Shown here: positions 54,241 through 61,232 of the stretch, piece after piece
How positions within the stretch are numbered: position 1 is the stretch's first letter
How the letters are laid out: every line of letters begins with the position of its first letter
NCBI GenBank assembly: GCA_021821945.1
Contig: JAJZTF010000006.1
Location: forward strand, 1 to 64,000
Direction of reading: 5' to 3'
DNA length: 64,000 nt
From: Pseudomonadota bacterium
GTDB lineage: Bacteria; Pseudomonadota; Gammaproteobacteria; Burkholderiales; Gallionellaceae
Position numbers and translations under genes: made by a program
Notes under the pieces: model-generated
Told to the model about the DNA's origin: nothing
The model's database searches: none
Seen by the model: only the letters and a program-made list of their open reading frames with translations

Positions 54241-55185
54241 CTAGGTCAACAACGGCCTTAGCGTCGTTGACAGCACAATCGAATCGAATTTCGACACATA
54301 ATAATCAACACCGACGCGCCTACCCATCGCCCGATTCGCATCGGACGACAGGGATGAGTGCATCACGACAGGGATGCCATCGAAACGATGATCAGCCTTG
54401 ATGTTCTGGGTCAACACATAACCATCCATCTCGGGCATCTCAGCATCGGTGAGTATAACCTGTATCTGATCATGCAAGGAGGCACCCGCGCTCTGCGCGG
54501 CATCCGCCATGGTCCTCAACCTGTCCCATGCCTCGCGTCCGCTGTTTGCCTGGATGTGCTTGACCCCCATCTTGTCCAGCACCTCGGCTATCTTGCGGCG
54601 GGCGACCATGGAATCGTCTGCGAAGAACACGCACAACTCGTGGCCCGATTCGATCGGCTCGACATTGCCGACGATCTCTTCGCCGAATGCGTTCGACAGG
54701 ATCTGCTCCACGTCCAGAAGCGACACCAGCGTGCCATCGGGAAGCTCGGTGATTGCCGTGATCAGGGCACCCTTGTCGGACAGCATGCCGTCTGCAGGAC
54801 GAACCTTGTCCCAGTCCACCCTGATGATGCGGTCCACGCTTTCCACCAGGAATCCCAGGACATGCATGTTGTATTCCGCGACCATCATGGTCTGATAGGG
54901 CATGGACGGCGTTATCCCCATCAGCGTGGCCAGATTCAGCACCGGCATCACATGGCCTCGCAGCGACACGATGCCGTCCACGCCGTGGGGCATGTTCGGC
55001 GTGCGCGTGATCTTGCCAGCCTGGCTCACTTCCTTGACCTTGAACACATTGATGCCGAACTTTTCATCGCTGCCCAGGTTGAACAGAAGGATTTCCATCT
55101 TGTTGGTGCCGGCCAGATTTGCCCTGGCATCGATATCGCCCAGCAAACCATCTTCGCTGCTCAGCATTTCTTCCGAATATGTCAT
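54241..55185 (-). CDS. cheV: Chemotaxis coupling protein CheV (CheW-REC), copy 1
   Basis: 314 aa. CheW-like domain ([40 protein letters not shown]) and a REC domain ([20 protein letters not shown], phospho-acceptor Asp in [30 protein letters not shown]). CheV couples receptors to CheA and adapts through phosphorylation. It follows another cheV by 21 bp; the two are diverged in the REC region but close in layout. Confidence 0.95.
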   Translation of the reverse strand: MTYSEEMLSSEDGLLGDIDARANLAGTNKMEILLFNLGSDEKFGINVFKVKEVSQAGKITRTPNMPHGVDGIVSLRGHVMPVLNLATLMGITPSMPYQTMMVAEYNMHVLGFLVESVDRIIRVDWDKVRPADGMLSDKGALITAITELPDGTLVSLLDVEQILSNAFGEEIVGNVEPIESGHELCVFFADDSMVARRKIAEVLDKMGVKHIQANSGREAWDRLRTMADAAQSAGASLHDQIQVILTDAEMPEMDGYVLTQNIKADHRFDGIPVVMHSSLSSDANRAMGRRVGVDYYVSKFDSIVLSTTLRPLLT

Positions 55186-55206
55186 TCAAATCTCCTCAGT
55201 CTGCCG

Positions 55207-56151
55207 TCACGCCAGCAATCTGCCCAGTGTGTGTGCAAGCTTTTGCGGCTCGAATTTGGGGACATACTCGTCCACGCCGACGGCCTTTCCCAGCTGCTGA
55301 TTGGACTTGCTGGACAACGAAGAATGCATCAGCACGGGAATCCCTGCAAAACGCTTGTCTTCCTTGATCTTGCGAGTCAGCATGTAGCCATCCATCTCGG
55401 GCATTTCGACGTCTGTCAAGACGAGCTGTATCATGTCCTTCAGGGGCGTATTCGTGCTCTCGGCATAGGACGCCATCTTGGAAAGCTCCTCCCAGGCCTG
55501 TCGCCCGTTCATAGCGGATATGTGCTTTACGCCCATCGCATCGAGGGTGCGGGAAATCTGGTTGCGCGCCACCGCGGAATCGTCCGCGAAAAACACCGTG
55601 CGGTTCTCGAGCCCCAGCGGCCTGACTGCGCTGTACATCATCTCGTCGGCATTGAACTGTCCTGTTTCAGCCAGCACCTTTTCCACGTCTATCATCATCA
55701 CCAGGCGCTTGTCCTTGAGCTCGGTGATCGCGGTGACCAGCCCTCCCATTTCCGCAACCAGCATTGCGGGCGGCACACGCATCGCAGACCAGTCCAGACG
55801 CAGGATGTTGTCCACCGCCTTGACCAGGAAGCCCTGGGTGTGTCCGTTGTATTCCGTGACGATCATGATCTCCGGCTCCCCATCCGTCTGAAGCCCGATG
55901 TATTTTGCCAGATGGATGACAGGCACCAGCGCCCCGCGCAGGCTGACCATGCCCTCGACTGCAGGCGGCATCTCGGGCGCGCGCGTGATGTCCGGGATGC
56001 GCATCACTTCACGAACCTTGAAGACATTGATGCCAAAAGTCTCCTCGCGCTGGGTGCGCGTATCCACGCCCAGCGAGAACATCAGTATCTCCAGCTTGTT
56101 CGTGCCGGCCAATTTGGTTCTGCCATCGATACGCTTCAACAGATCAGACAT
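55207..56151 (-). CDS. cheV: Chemotaxis coupling protein CheV (CheW-REC), copy 2
   Basis: 314 aa, the same length and layout as the neighbouring CheV. CheW domain: ILMFSLGVDTRTQREETFGI then [59 protein letters not shown] and MHSSLSSKSNQQLGKA. The tandem pair suggests a local duplication followed by divergence. A transducer lies 19 bp upstream. Confidence 0.95.
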   Translation of the reverse strand: MSDLLKRIDGRTKLAGTNKLEILMFSLGVDTRTQREETFGINVFKVREVMRIPDITRAPEMPPAVEGMVSLRGALVPVIHLAKYIGLQTDGEPEIMIVTEYNGHTQGFLVKAVDNILRLDWSAMRVPPAMLVAEMGGLVTAITELKDKRLVMMIDVEKVLAETGQFNADEMMYSAVRPLGLENRTVFFADDSAVARNQISRTLDAMGVKHISAMNGRQAWEELSKMASYAESTNTPLKDMIQLVLTDVEMPEMDGYMLTRKIKEDKRFAGIPVLMHSSLSSKSNQQLGKAVGVDEYVPKFEPQKLAHTLGRLLA

Positions 56152-56170
56152 TTCCCGCTCCTAAAATCTT

Positions 56171-57823
56171 TCAAACCTTGAATCTCTTAACGGCATTCTG
56201 CAGTTCCTGCGCAAGCTCCTCGAGCCTCGCGATCTGCTCCGCATTCGATTCCACCGCCGCATGATTCTCCTCCGACATCTGCGCGATGTTCTCAACATTC
56301 CGCGCAATCTCGTTGCTCGCCATGCTTTGCTCCTTCACCGACGATGCAATGTCGCTCACCCCTGCGCTCGACTGCTCAACCAGCGCGCCCGCCTCGGTCA
56401 GCACCTGCGACACCCTTTCCACCTGCTCCTGCGTCGCCTGCAACGACTGCAACCCCTGGGAAACCGCCTCCTCGACATCCGTCGACTTGTGGTTCAGCGA
56501 GCTCGTCACCCTGTCTATCTCCCCCGCCGACTGCGCCGACTTCTCCGCAAGCTTCCTCACCTCGTCCGCCACAACCGCAAATCCCCTGCCCTGCTCCCCG
56601 GCCCGCGCCGCCTCGATCGCCGCATTCAGCGCCAGCAGATTCGTCTGGTCCGCAATGTCCTTCACCTGCTGTGTCATCCCCGCTATCGCACGCGTGCTCT
56701 CGACAAATTCCGCAACCGACGATGCAATCAGCCTCACCGCCTCCTGAACGCGCCCTATCTCCGACACCATCCCCGCCACATTCTGGTTCCCAAGGCGCGT
56801 CTGCTGCAGGCTCCTCTCGGACAGCTTCCTCACGTCCTCCGTGTTGCCCGCCACGGAATTGATGCTCACCGTGATCTCCTCAACCGCCGCCGCAGTCGAC
56901 GCGGCCGCCTCGCTCTGCACCTCAGACCCATGCTCTATCTGCGTCGATGTCGCCGACAGGCTCCCCGCCGTCGCCGACACCGTCTCCGCGCTGCTGCTCA
57001 CCTGCCTTATGATCCCCGAAAAACCCTCCATCAGATCATTAAAAGCCCTGGCTGCCTGCCCGACCTCGTCATTGCCATGCACCCTGACACGACGCAAAAG
57101 ATCGCCGTCTGCAGCCGTTTGGCTCATCGCATCGCGCATGTCCCCGGTGGCGCGGGATATGCCACTGATGATCGAATAGCCGAATACAGCCGCGACAACC
57201 AGCATCAGGATCACGCCCGATACCAGTATAAGTTCATCGCTGTGCGCCGTTTTCATCGCAGCCTCGTATCCCTTCTTTGCCGCCAGATCTTCATGTTCGG
57301 CCATCACATTGCCCTTGCTTATGAGATCCTTGAGCAACGGATTGATCTTGCTGCCCAAGAGCGCATTCAGCTCCTTGTAATCCGCGCGCTTGATCGCCTG
57401 GACTGCGGGCATTATGGCTTCCCTTACATAAGACCCGCGCGCATCCTTCAATGCCTTCAGTGCAGCCTTGCCCTCCTCGTTCCTGACATCCCTCTCCAGA
57501 TCCGCAAGGTATCCATCGGCTTTTGCGAGGCTGGCAGCGATGTCGTCCAGGTGTCGCTCGACTGGATGATCCTGCAGCTTTGCCACTTCCAGTTCGGGAT
57601 CATGCTGGGCAGCCCTCAACACGCTCGAACGATCGTCGGCGACGGCATACATCAGCTTGTTGACTGCGCGGATCAGGTTGACATTGCGCACGGCGATTTC
57701 CTCGGTCTGCCTTTGCAGACTTGCCAGCCCTTTGAAGGCGAAGGCCGCGACGATCAAAGCGATCGTCATCACCACAACCAGCAGCAGATTCAACCTCGAC
57801 TTGATCGTCGTATTATTTAGCAT
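56171..57823 (-). CDS. Transmembrane methyl-accepting chemotaxis protein (4HB-type sensor)
   Basis: 550 aa. Membrane helix 1 at about 12-32 ([20 protein letters not shown]), helical periplasmic domain about 35-190 of the four-helix-bundle type, membrane helix 2 at about 195-218 ([20 protein letters not shown]), HAMP, and the signalling domain with [20 protein letters not shown]. No C-terminal CheR pentapeptide (ends NAVKRFKV). First gene of the chemotaxis operon, with a sigma-28-like promoter at 57908-57934. The 3' half of the DNA is unusually C-rich in codon choice compared with its neighbours. Confidence 0.95.
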   Translation of the reverse strand: MLNNTTIKSRLNLLLVVVMTIALIVAAFAFKGLASLQRQTEEIAVRNVNLIRAVNKLMYAVADDRSSVLRAAQHDPELEVAKLQDHPVERHLDDIAASLAKADGYLADLERDVRNEEGKAALKALKDARGSYVREAIMPAVQAIKRADYKELNALLGSKINPLLKDLISKGNVMAEHEDLAAKKGYEAAMKTAHSDELILVSGVILMLVVAAVFGYSIISGISRATGDMRDAMSQTAADGDLLRRVRVHGNDEVGQAARAFNDLMEGFSGIIRQVSSSAETVSATAGSLSATSTQIEHGSEVQSEAAASTAAAVEEITVSINSVAGNTEDVRKLSERSLQQTRLGNQNVAGMVSEIGRVQEAVRLIASSVAEFVESTRAIAGMTQQVKDIADQTNLLALNAAIEAARAGEQGRGFAVVADEVRKLAEKSAQSAGEIDRVTSSLNHKSTDVEEAVSQGLQSLQATQEQVERVSQVLTEAGALVEQSSAGVSDIASSVKEQSMASNEIARNVENIAQMSEENHAAVESNAEQIARLEELAQELQNAVKRFKV

Positions 57824-57907
57824 TCTCCCCCCGCATTACTGCCTGACAACGCCTGGCTTGCAACTTTCCTTCCGGAATCCGAACCTCGATTTCGAAGCTT
57901 ATCCACT

Positions 57908-57934
57908 GTAACGGCAAAATACGAAATTTCTTTA
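57908..57934 (-). promoter_or_regulatory. Probable sigma-28 promoter of the chemotaxis operon
   Basis: On the minus strand TAAAGAAA (57934-57927), 11 bases and GCCGTTAC (57915-57908). The -35 box and spacing fit FliA well; the -10 box differs from GCCGATAA at two positions. It is 85 bases before the first mcp start codon. It would make the mcp-cheV-cheV-cheY-cheZ-cheA unit a late operon. Confidence 0.6.
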
Positions 57935-57947
57935 GGAGAATAGTGAA

Positions 57948-58061
57948 ATGAAACCCCGTCAATTCGATGGATTGAAGGCTTGCATGGAATGGCTAGACCA
58001 AAATCCAAACGCCGCAGAAAGGGTTACTGCAGGGGATGTGCTTGCGGTACGCCGCTGCTGA
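57948..58061 (+). CDS. Candidate 37-aa small protein, function unknown
   Basis: ATG 57948 is preceded by AGGAG with a 9-base gap, a strong SD. The reading frame gives MKPRQFDGLKACMEWLDQNP then NAAERVTAGDVLAVRRC and stops at 58059-58061. The peptide has a mixed, soluble composition. It occupies the 200-bp gap between motB and the mcp and overlaps the end of motB antisense by 38 bp. It shares the region of the leftward sigma-28 promoter. No family is recognised. It could equally be chance, but SD plus length plus composition make it worth keeping. Confidence 0.35.
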   Translation: MKPRQFDGLKACMEWLDQNPNAAERVTAGDVLAVRRC

Positions 58062-58980
58062 TGGCCTGCTTCACGGCCTGATCGCTTTCCTTTGCATCCA
58101 CGCCGACCGTTCCACCATCGTGGGCAGCGGCCTCTTCAGCCTGCTTGTTCATGACGATGAGGCTGATCCTGCGGTTGCTCGGGTCATATGGATCGTTCTT
58201 GTTGAAAGGCACTGCCGATGCAAGCCCCACCACCCTGACGATCTTGTCGTCGTTCATGCCTCCTGCCAGGAGCTCGCGGCGAGTGGCGTTCGCCCGGTCC
58301 GCGGACAACTCCCAGTTGCTGTACCCCTTGTCGTCTCCGGCATAGGGCGTGGCATCGGTATGCCCCGAGATGCTCACCTTGTTCGGCACATCGTTTAAAG
58401 CCTGACCTATCGCGCGCAGGATTTCCCTCGTATAGGGTTCGAGCTCCGCACTGCCGCTCTGGAACATCGGCCGGTTCTGATCGTCCACGATCTGGATGCG
58501 CAAGCCTTCGCTGGTCATGTCGAGCAGAATCTGATTCTTGTATTTCCTGAGCCTGTCGCTGCCGTTGATCGCGGCCTCTATCGAGGCCTTGAGCCCCTTG
58601 AGTTTTTCGAGCTCGACGCGCCGGATTTCCTCTGCCGCGTCCTTGATGTTGATGACCTTTTTTTCGACGGGCAATTCGCCTTCCTTGACCTGTCCGGAAC
58701 TGCGCGTCAGATCCTTGCCGCCGCCCTTGATGATGCTGGAACTGTCGCCGCTGCCCGATCCACCCATCAAAGCCACCCTAAGAGGCGTCTTGAAATAATT
58801 GGCGATGCCGGAAAGATCGCCTTTCGCAGTGGAACCCAGCAGCCACATCAGCAGGAAGAAAGCCATCATCGCGGTGACGAAATCCGCATAGGCGATTTTC
58901 CACGCGCCACCGTGATGTCCGCCCACCACCTTCTTGACGCGCTTTATGACGATGGGCCGCTTGTTCTTGTCTTCCGCCAT
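58024..58980 (-). CDS. motB: Flagellar motor protein MotB
   Basis: 318 aa. One membrane helix with the proton-binding Asp (KIAYADFVTAMMAFFLLMWL), a plug region, and the OmpA-like domain (VSISGHTDATPYAGDDKGYS, then NWELSADRANATRRELLAGG). Anchors the MotAB stator to peptidoglycan. 28 bp separate it from motA. MotCD at 31294-32792 is a second stator. Confidence 0.96.
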   Translation of the reverse strand: MAEDKNKRPIVIKRVKKVVGGHHGGAWKIAYADFVTAMMAFFLLMWLLGSTAKGDLSGIANYFKTPLRVALMGGSGSGDSSSIIKGGGKDLTRSSGQVKEGELPVEKKVINIKDAAEEIRRVELEKLKGLKASIEAAINGSDRLRKYKNQILLDMTSEGLRIQIVDDQNRPMFQSGSAELEPYTREILRAIGQALNDVPNKVSISGHTDATPYAGDDKGYSNWELSADRANATRRELLAGGMNDDKIVRVVGLASAVPFNKNDPYDPSNRRISLIVMNKQAEEAAAHDGGTVGVDAKESDQAVKQAISSGVPQAHPLQ

Positions 58981-59008
58981 GACCTTACCCTATAGAAGCC
59001 GACTCGAC

Positions 59009-59863
59009 TCAGCGTTTCTGTTTGACATGCGATTCCAGATCGGCAAAGTTCGGCCTGTCCTTGGAACTCAACGCCTTGCGGCCGAATTCGACCGCCATCG
59101 CAGGCGCATAGCCATTGAGATTGGCCAGCAGCGTCACCTTGATGGTCTGGAATATCTTCCCGTCCTCTTCGGCCTTCTGCTCAAGAAGGCTTGCCAATGG
59201 CCCGATGAAACCATATGCAAGCAGGATGCCAAGGAAAGTCCCGACCAGCGCATGCGCGATCAGCATGCCCAGTTCCGCGGGGGGGATGCCCACCGATTCC
59301 ATGGTGTGCACAACCCCCATCACGGCAGCGACGATGCCGAATGCAGGCATGCCATCAGCCAGCTTTGAAATCGCATGGGATGACACCAGCGCCTCGTGAT
59401 GATGCGTCTCCAGTTCGACGTCCATCAGGTTCTCTATCTCCATCGCATTGAGATTGCCGCTGACCATGATGCGCAGATAATCCGTCATGAATTCCACCAC
59501 ATGGTGATCCGCCATTATCTTAGGGTATTTGGAAAAGACGGGGCTTTCGGCGGGATTTTCGATATCCCCCTCGATCGACATCAGGCCTTCCTTGCGAACC
59601 TTGGTCAGCAAGTCATACATCAGCGCCATCAGCTCCATGTAGGTATCCTTGGTGTACTTTGACCCCTTCAGAAGACCCGGGAGATCCTTCATGGTCGCCT
59701 TGATCGTCACCATGCTGTTGGCAACAAAAAAGGCGCCCAAGGCACCGCCAAAAATCATCAGCAATTCGACCGGCTGCCATAATGCCCCAAGATGCCCGCC
59801 TGCCAGAGCGAAGCCGCCAAAGACCGCACCAAGCACTACGACATAACCTATGATTACCAGCAT
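59009..59863 (-). CDS. motA: Flagellar motor protein MotA
   Basis: 284 aa from ATG 59863, with GGGAGAG upstream; the frame is open to 59935 but family starts match MLVIIGYVVVLGAVFGGFAL. Four membrane segments, the cytoplasmic loop with charged residues that contact FliG (KVRKEGLMSIEGDIENPAES), and GIVAAVMGVVHTMESVGIPP before the third segment. Follows flhC by 124 bp; the flhDC-motAB order is as in E. coli. Confidence 0.96.
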   Translation of the reverse strand: MLVIIGYVVVLGAVFGGFALAGGHLGALWQPVELLMIFGGALGAFFVANSMVTIKATMKDLPGLLKGSKYTKDTYMELMALMYDLLTKVRKEGLMSIEGDIENPAESPVFSKYPKIMADHHVVEFMTDYLRIMVSGNLNAMEIENLMDVELETHHHEALVSSHAISKLADGMPAFGIVAAVMGVVHTMESVGIPPAELGMLIAHALVGTFLGILLAYGFIGPLASLLEQKAEEDGKIFQTIKVTLLANLNGYAPAMAVEFGRKALSSKDRPNFADLESHVKQKR

Positions 59864-59987
59864 GCAGCACTCTCCCGAATTATAGCCATCGCATTTTAAT
59901 GCAAAACAGCCAAATAAGGCGCGCCTTGCCGGCAATCAGGCGTTATTTATTTGCCGCGCCGGAGAAAACCTGGAAAGGAAATGAACA

Positions 59988-60536
59988 TCAGAGTTCCACA
60001 GACTCCAGATGCCTGGACTTTGGATTCGTTTTTCCGGCGCGCGCCGGCGGATGGCAGATCCCGCAAACATAATTGTGATGCAATTCATTGGTGTGGGCCA
60101 CGAAATGCCCCGCACATTCGCGGCATGGCACGAGCTGCATCATGCCCGCATTGAAGAAGCGCACGAGAAACCATGCCCTCGTGATGCTAAGGACAACCTC
60201 GCCGTCTTCTATGCCCCGCACCTGATCGAGATACAGGTGATATGCGGAAATCAGGGCCTCAACGCCTGAAACACCGGCATGTTTGACCATGAACTGATAG
60301 ACGCTCATGAAAAGCGAAGAATGGATATTGGGTTGCCAGCTGATAAACCAGTCGGTCGAATAAGGCAGCATGCCCTTGGAAGGGGATTCGCCTTTGACTT
60401 CCTTGTATAGCTTGAGCAGGCGTTCGCGGCTCAGGGTCGTCTCTTCCTGCAGAACCTGCAATCTCGCCCCCAACTCTATGAGTTCAGTGGCTATTTTAAC
60501 CTGACGAGCCTCGCCCAATACCGTCTTGATCGCCAT
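59988..60536 (-). CDS. flhC: Flagellar master regulator subunit FlhC
   Basis: 182 aa. The zinc site is visible as CRECAGHFVAHTNELHHNYV then CGICHP (two CxxC pairs). The N-terminal part has ARQVKIATELIELGARLQVL. With FlhD it makes the FlhD4C2 activator of early flagellar operons. FlhD starts 11 bp upstream of it in the same transcript. Confidence 0.96.
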   Translation of the reverse strand: MAIKTVLGEARQVKIATELIELGARLQVLQEETTLSRERLLKLYKEVKGESPSKGMLPYSTDWFISWQPNIHSSLFMSVYQFMVKHAGVSGVEALISAYHLYLDQVRGIEDGEVVLSITRAWFLVRFFNAGMMQLVPCRECAGHFVAHTNELHHNYVCGICHPPARAGKTNPKSRHLESVEL

Positions 60537-60547
60537 TTCGCTCTCCT

Positions 60548-60871
60548 TCAGGCGGCAGCAGCTTCTTCGATTCCCTGCGCCGACATCAGTATGGCCGCAT
60601 GCATTTGCGACATCATGCGGCTCTTGCTGTAATCGGTCACCATGTTCAGCAGGATGTTTTCATCGAATCGGAAACCGCAAAGCAGCATGTTGCAGCTCGC
60701 CATCTTGAGCACCTGGGCAGGCGTCAGCCCCCCGATCAGGTCGACCAGCTCCTGACCCAACCCCAGACGGAAGATCGCAGCCGACCTGTCCTGCTTGATC
60801 ATCTCCTGAGCCAGCATCAGATAAGTCAGATTCAGGTCACGGATTCCTTCTTGCAATTGCGCAGTGTTCAT
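60548..60871 (-). CDS. flhD: Flagellar master regulator subunit FlhD
   Basis: 107 aa. MNTAQLQEGIRDLNLTYLML then AQEMIKQDRSAAIFRLGLGQ and LIGGLTPAQVLKMASCNMLL match FlhD. The start is preceded by GAGGGG with a suitable gap. The 5' region is unusually long and structured (see the promoter, repeat and hairpin entries at 60871-61129), pointing to several layers of control over the decision to become motile. Confidence 0.95.
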   Translation of the reverse strand: MNTAQLQEGIRDLNLTYLMLAQEMIKQDRSAAIFRLGLGQELVDLIGGLTPAQVLKMASCNMLLCGFRFDENILLNMVTDYSKSRMMSQMHAAILMSAQGIEEAAAA

Positions 60872-60952
60872 GAATTTCCCCTCGGAATTGAGCCAATATT
60901 CTTTATGAGCATCGGCGACGGCTGAATTGTGCCCAAGGACGGGGGAAATTCA
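60871..60952 (-). repeat. 11-bp inverted repeat: upstream arm complementary to the flhD SD and start
   Basis: TGAATTTCCCC (plus 60871-60881) and GGGGAAATTCA (60942-60952) are perfect complements. In a leftward RNA the right-hand arm reads UGAAUUUCCCC and would pair with GGGGAAAUUCA, which covers the GGGG of the SD and the A of the flhD AUG, across a 60-base loop. An RNA that starts left of 60942 would lack this arm. Confidence 0.55.
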
Positions 60953-60953
60953 A
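60926..60953 (-). promoter_or_regulatory. Possible proximal sigma-70 promoter of flhDC
   Basis: On the minus strand TTGAAT (60953-60948), 16 bases and CACAAT (60931-60926), each four of six matches to consensus. The start point would be near 60919, giving a ~48-base leader that excludes the SD-complementary arm. Weak boxes fit an activator-dependent promoter; the paired palindromes at 60976-61017 sit about 65 and 88 bases upstream of that start. Confidence 0.35.
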
Positions 60954-60975
60954 ATCAGAAGGAGACTAATAATTC

Positions 60976-61017
60976 TGTAGGGAATGGCCTAAGGATTTGT
61001 AGGAATCCGCCTACAAA
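60976..61017. promoter_or_regulatory. Tandem NarL/FixJ-type response-regulator boxes upstream of flhD
   Basis: Box 1: TGTAGG-N6-CCTAAG (60976-60993). Box 2: TTTGTAGG-N6-CCTACAAA (60996-61017), a perfect 8-bp inverted repeat. The TGTAGG elements start 22 bp apart, two helical turns. The TGTANG-N6-CNTACA form matches the GacA-type box and tandem ~22-bp spacing is typical of BvgA-like binding. The regulator is not in the window. Confidence 0.5.
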
Positions 61018-61024
61018 GCAAGAC

Positions 61025-61052
61025 TCTCCAGCCCACCCTGGGGGGCCGGAGA
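61025..61052 (-). other. Strong RNA hairpin in the distal flhD leader
   Basis: Arms 61025-61034 and 61043-61052 flank an 8-base loop. In a leftward RNA the ten pairs are continuous because one is a G-U wobble; in a rightward RNA the same position is an A-C mismatch, so the structure favours leftward transcription. The following bases (GTCTTGCTTT) are only moderately T-rich, so it is at best a weak terminator. Confidence 0.5.
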
Positions 61053-61102
61053 CCGTTGCGGAGCATTCGTTTGCGAGGGGTCAAACATGGCTCTTGTTGG
61101 TG

Positions 61103-61129
61103 TTATCGGCAGCGTTCAGGAAAACTTTA
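61103..61129 (-). promoter_or_regulatory. Perfect sigma-28 (FliA) promoter upstream of flhDC
   Basis: On the minus strand TAAAGTTT (61129-61122), exactly 11 bases and GCCGATAA (61110-61103), the full enteric FliA consensus. Transcription would start near 61096 and run leftward through the hairpin, the tandem boxes and the SD-complementary arm into flhD, 225 bases away. No other leftward gene intervenes except a 25-codon frame at 61011-61088 without a convincing SD. Confidence 0.8.
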
Positions 61130-61172
61130 GGCTTTTTTTAAAATATTTATTCTTTTTAAAACAATAGAATAG

Positions 61173-61211
61173 AAAAAATCTGAAATTTTTTTAATAAATT
61201 TCAGATTTTTT
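61173..61211 (-). terminator. Rho-independent terminator of mqo (AT-rich, bidirectional)
   Basis: A perfect 16-bp inverted repeat, arms 61173-61188 and 61196-61211, with a 7-base loop and A/T runs on both sides. It lies 21 bp after the mqo stop in the leftward direction. It should isolate mqo from the flhDC control region. The remaining gap (60872-61232, 361 bp) is filled by the flhD regulatory elements listed; no gene is supported there. Confidence 0.8.
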
Positions 61212-61232
61212 TGAAGCGGAAGATGATGAATT

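Noticed and set aside
54358..56181. A 607-codon plus-strand open frame across both cheV genes
   Set aside because: Two collinear CheW-REC genes explain the DNA. The antisense frame even shows a repeated pattern because the two cheV are paralogues, which imitates an internal repeat.
59879..59884. Perfect TATAAT on the minus strand just before motA as a sigma-70 promoter
   Set aside because: It would start transcription inside or after the motA SD (GGGAGAG), leaving no usable leader, and has no fitting -35 box. motA more likely shares the flhDC transcript or another start.
60929..61141. A 70-codon plus-strand frame through the flhD control region
   Set aside because: No SD, low-complexity product, and it crosses the sigma-28 boxes and palindromes that give a better account of the sequence.
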